Below are positions 23,228 to 24,706 of a DNA stretch of 24,706 nt, piece after piece. Both the position numbers and the translations under genes were made by a program. The notes under the pieces are model-generated. The model had not been told where the DNA came from and ran no database searches. It saw nothing but the letters and a program-made list of their open reading frames with translations. The DNA is from an uncultured Bacillota bacterium (GTDB taxonomy: Bacteria; Bacillota_I; Bacilli_A; Izemoplasmatales; UBA1188). Within the stretch, counting starts at the first letter, position 1; each line of letters begins with the position of its first letter. Location of the stretch: contig CALCVH010000031.1 in NCBI GenBank assembly GCA_937907585.1, forward strand, positions 1-24,706, in the 5' to 3' direction.

Positions 23228-23246
23228 GTTCTGACTTTAACAGAAC
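23228..23246. repeat. Inverted repeat between recombinase and lipoprotein genes, candidate att region
   Basis: GTTCTG (23228-23233) and CAGAAC (23241-23246) are a perfect 6-bp inverted repeat around ACTTTAA, located 4 bases beyond the recombinase stop codon. Serine recombinase attachment sites are imperfect inverted repeats close to this gene end. The assignment is inference. Confidence 0.3.
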
Positions 23247-23250
23247 TAAT

Positions 23251-24706
23251 TTATATCTCTATATGACCAATGCCATTATAGTAGATATCGACTTGTTGAG
23301 TCTTTACACCATCTATTTTAACCTTATGATGTACGACTATCTTTTGGATGAATTCTTGAACTATCTCATCCGTTAATTCATTTATCTCAGTGTATTTCTT
23401 AACTAAGTTAATTAGGTAAGATGCATTGAGATATTTTTCATTTTCTTTATTAACAAAGTCCTGAAGCTCTTTAATTCGAGTTTCGAGGCTTTTTTGCTCT
23501 TGCTCATAACTTTCTGATAATTTATTAAATCTATCATCGGTCAAATTGCCTTCTAGTTTATCTTCATATAAGTTTTGAATAATTGAATCCAGTTTCTTAT
23601 ATCTTGCAGTAGCAGTATCAATTTCCTTAGTTGCATTTTTTAACGCTTTATTGAGTTCTGATTTGGAATAATCACTTATTTTAGCTACAAATTCATCTTC
23701 ATTGTTCTTTACGAATGATGTTAATCTCTTAATATCAGCTAGAATAATAGCTTCTATATCAGCTTCTCTAATAGCATGGGTATGTTCGCATCTATGTTTT
23801 CTATAACTGCTACAAACAAAATATGCAGGGTTATGATATTTTTCTCTTGGACACACGTAATATAAAACCTCGCCACAATCACTACAATAAAGTTTACCAG
23901 CAAGTTTAGGAACATAACCTAGTTTTGTATTTTTACGCTTATGAGCTCTAATATTTGAAACTACATCAAAGGTATCTTTATCAATAATGGCTTCATGCGT
24001 ATTTTCAATTATTTTAATTTCCTCAGGTTTCATTTTTTTGAATTTTCTTTTATTACGATTATATGGGTCTGGTTTAAAAATAACAGTATTACCTATATAT
24101 TCTTGCCTATTAAGTATCTCACTAACGATAGCAGGACTCCATTTAGTATTTGAGTAATCTGAATCTTTATTCCATTGCCCATGCGTAATTTTATAATAGC
24201 CAGGTGGCATAATATTTCGATTATTAAGTTCATTAGCAATTTTACTAACGCCTAGTCCATTTATACATAATCTAAATATCTCTTTGACAACAACACTAGC
24301 TTCATCATCTATAATCCATTTGTGCTTATCGTTAGGGTCTTTCATATAACCATATGGTGGTAGAAAAGTTAGTGTTTCACCTCTATCAGCTTTAGATTTA
24401 AATACGGCTCTTATCTTTTTAGAAGTATCTTTAGCGTACCATTCGTTAATAATATTTAAAAATGGTGTAAAGTCATTATCGTTTGGTTTATCTGAATCAA
24501 CACCATTATTTATTGCGATGAATCTAATACCATTTTCAGGGAATAGTATTTCGGTGAAGTATCCAACCTTTAAATAATCACGACCTAGTCTAGACATATC
24601 TTTTACAATAATTGTCGCAACTTCATCACGATTCACAAATTCCATTAATCTTTGCCAGTCTGGTCTATTGAAAGTAGTACCAGAATAGCCATCATCAACG
24701 AACGTT
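23251..24706 (-). CDS. Large serine recombinase, N-terminus outside the window
   Basis: The frame stays open to the window edge. The visible 484 codons begin with FVDDGYSGTTFNRPDWQRL, mid-way through the resolvase catalytic domain, so the catalytic serine and about 50-70 residues are missing. Next come the catalytic-domain segment VKDMSRLGRDYLKVG, the Recombinase domain (from about PPYGYMKDPND), and a zinc ribbon (YCSDCG, then YFVCSSYRKHRCEH). A long coiled coil follows, then a short C-terminal tail ending GIGHIEI. This layout is that of transposon and ICE recombinases such as TnpX/TndX, which excise and integrate elements without a dedicated accessory protein. The gene points out of the element towards the lipoprotein gene, so the element probably extends to the right, beyond the window. 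Confidence 0.93.
   Translation of the reverse strand, partial: TFVDDGYSGTTFNRPDWQRLMEFVNRDEVATIIVKDMSRLGRDYLKVGYFTEILFPENGIRFIAINNGVDSDKPNDNDFTPFLNIINEWYAKDTSKKIRAVFKSKADRGETLTFLPPYGYMKDPNDKHKWIIDDEASVVVKEIFRLCINGLGVSKIANELNNRNIMPPGYYKITHGQWNKDSDYSNTKWSPAIVSEILNRQEYIGNTVIFKPDPYNRNKRKFKKMKPEEIKIIENTHEAIIDKDTFDVVSNIRAHKRKNTKLGYVPKLAGKLYCSDCGEVLYYVCPREKYHNPAYFVCSSYRKHRCEHTHAIREADIEAIILADIKRLTSFVKNNEDEFVAKISDYSKSELNKALKNATKEIDTATARYKKLDSIIQNLYEDKLEGNLTDDRFNKLSESYEQEQKSLETRIKELQDFVNKENEKYLNASYLINLVKKYTEINELTDEIVQEFIQKIVVHHKVKIDGVKTQQVDIYYNGIGHIEI

Noticed and set aside
1..24706. Recoding of TGA as tryptophan, as in mycoplasmas
   Set aside because: Tryptophan is encoded by TGG throughout, and TGA ends tldD and rsmG at conserved positions.
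1..24706. CRISPR arrays or other long tandem repeats
   Set aside because: No regularly spaced repeats were seen by eye; the tRNA run is the only tandem structure.

Overview
The window is AT-rich, low-GC bacterial chromosome. It uses the standard code: TGG for Trp, and TGA as a real stop, for example at the ends of tldD and rsmG. Gene content is Bacillota-like: a small SRP RNA next to tadA, mnmG-rsmG followed by a DUF951 gene, CCA-encoding tRNA genes, OmpR-type regulation, a YfhO/GT2/GtrA set, a lipoprotein and a TnpX-like serine recombinase. Extreme AT content, tight gene overlaps and weakened tRNA stems suggest an uncultured gut-type Bacilli or Erysipelotrichia/Mollicutes-related lineage. 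That placement is inference.

Layout. (1) 1-4427, plus strand: an overlapping operon with rsmA (5' end cut by the window), a DusB-type tRNA dihydrouridine synthase, and the TldD/TldE protease pair, closed by a strong terminator. (2) 4440-9559, plus strand: a three-gene glycosylation operon consisting of a giant YfhO-type GT-C membrane protein, a GtrB/CsbB-like polyprenyl-phosphate glycosyltransferase and a GtrA-family flippase. It starts from an apparently leaderless mRNA and ends in a bidirectional hairpin. (3) 9561-11134, minus strand: SRP RNA, tadA, tdk and rpmE, with promoters for the SRP RNA, tdk and rpmE. (4) 11138-13571, minus strand: a sensor kinase and an OmpR-family regulator, divergent from (5) mnmG-rsmG-DUF951 (13658-16416). 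The divergent gap carries an 11-bp-period direct repeat that could be the regulator's own operator. (6) 16485-17668: a 12-gene tRNA operon with a clear promoter and a terminator. (7) 17855-19672, minus strand: a membrane-anchored type B carboxylesterase. (8) 19831-22627: ppdK, a highly expressed glycolytic/PPi-linked enzyme. (9) 22639-23188: a cyclophilin-like-domain lipoprotein gene interrupted by an in-frame TAA. (10) 23190-24706, minus strand: a large serine recombinase gene that runs off the window and probably marks the edge of a mobile element.

Most of the window is ordinary housekeeping DNA. No clearly new multi-gene system is visible. The points most worth a second look are the broken lipoprotein gene beside the recombinase, the candidate operator between the two-component operon and mnmG, two apparently leaderless promoters, the variant SRP RNA apical loop, and the mismatched stems in several tRNAs, including a C1.C72 initiator.
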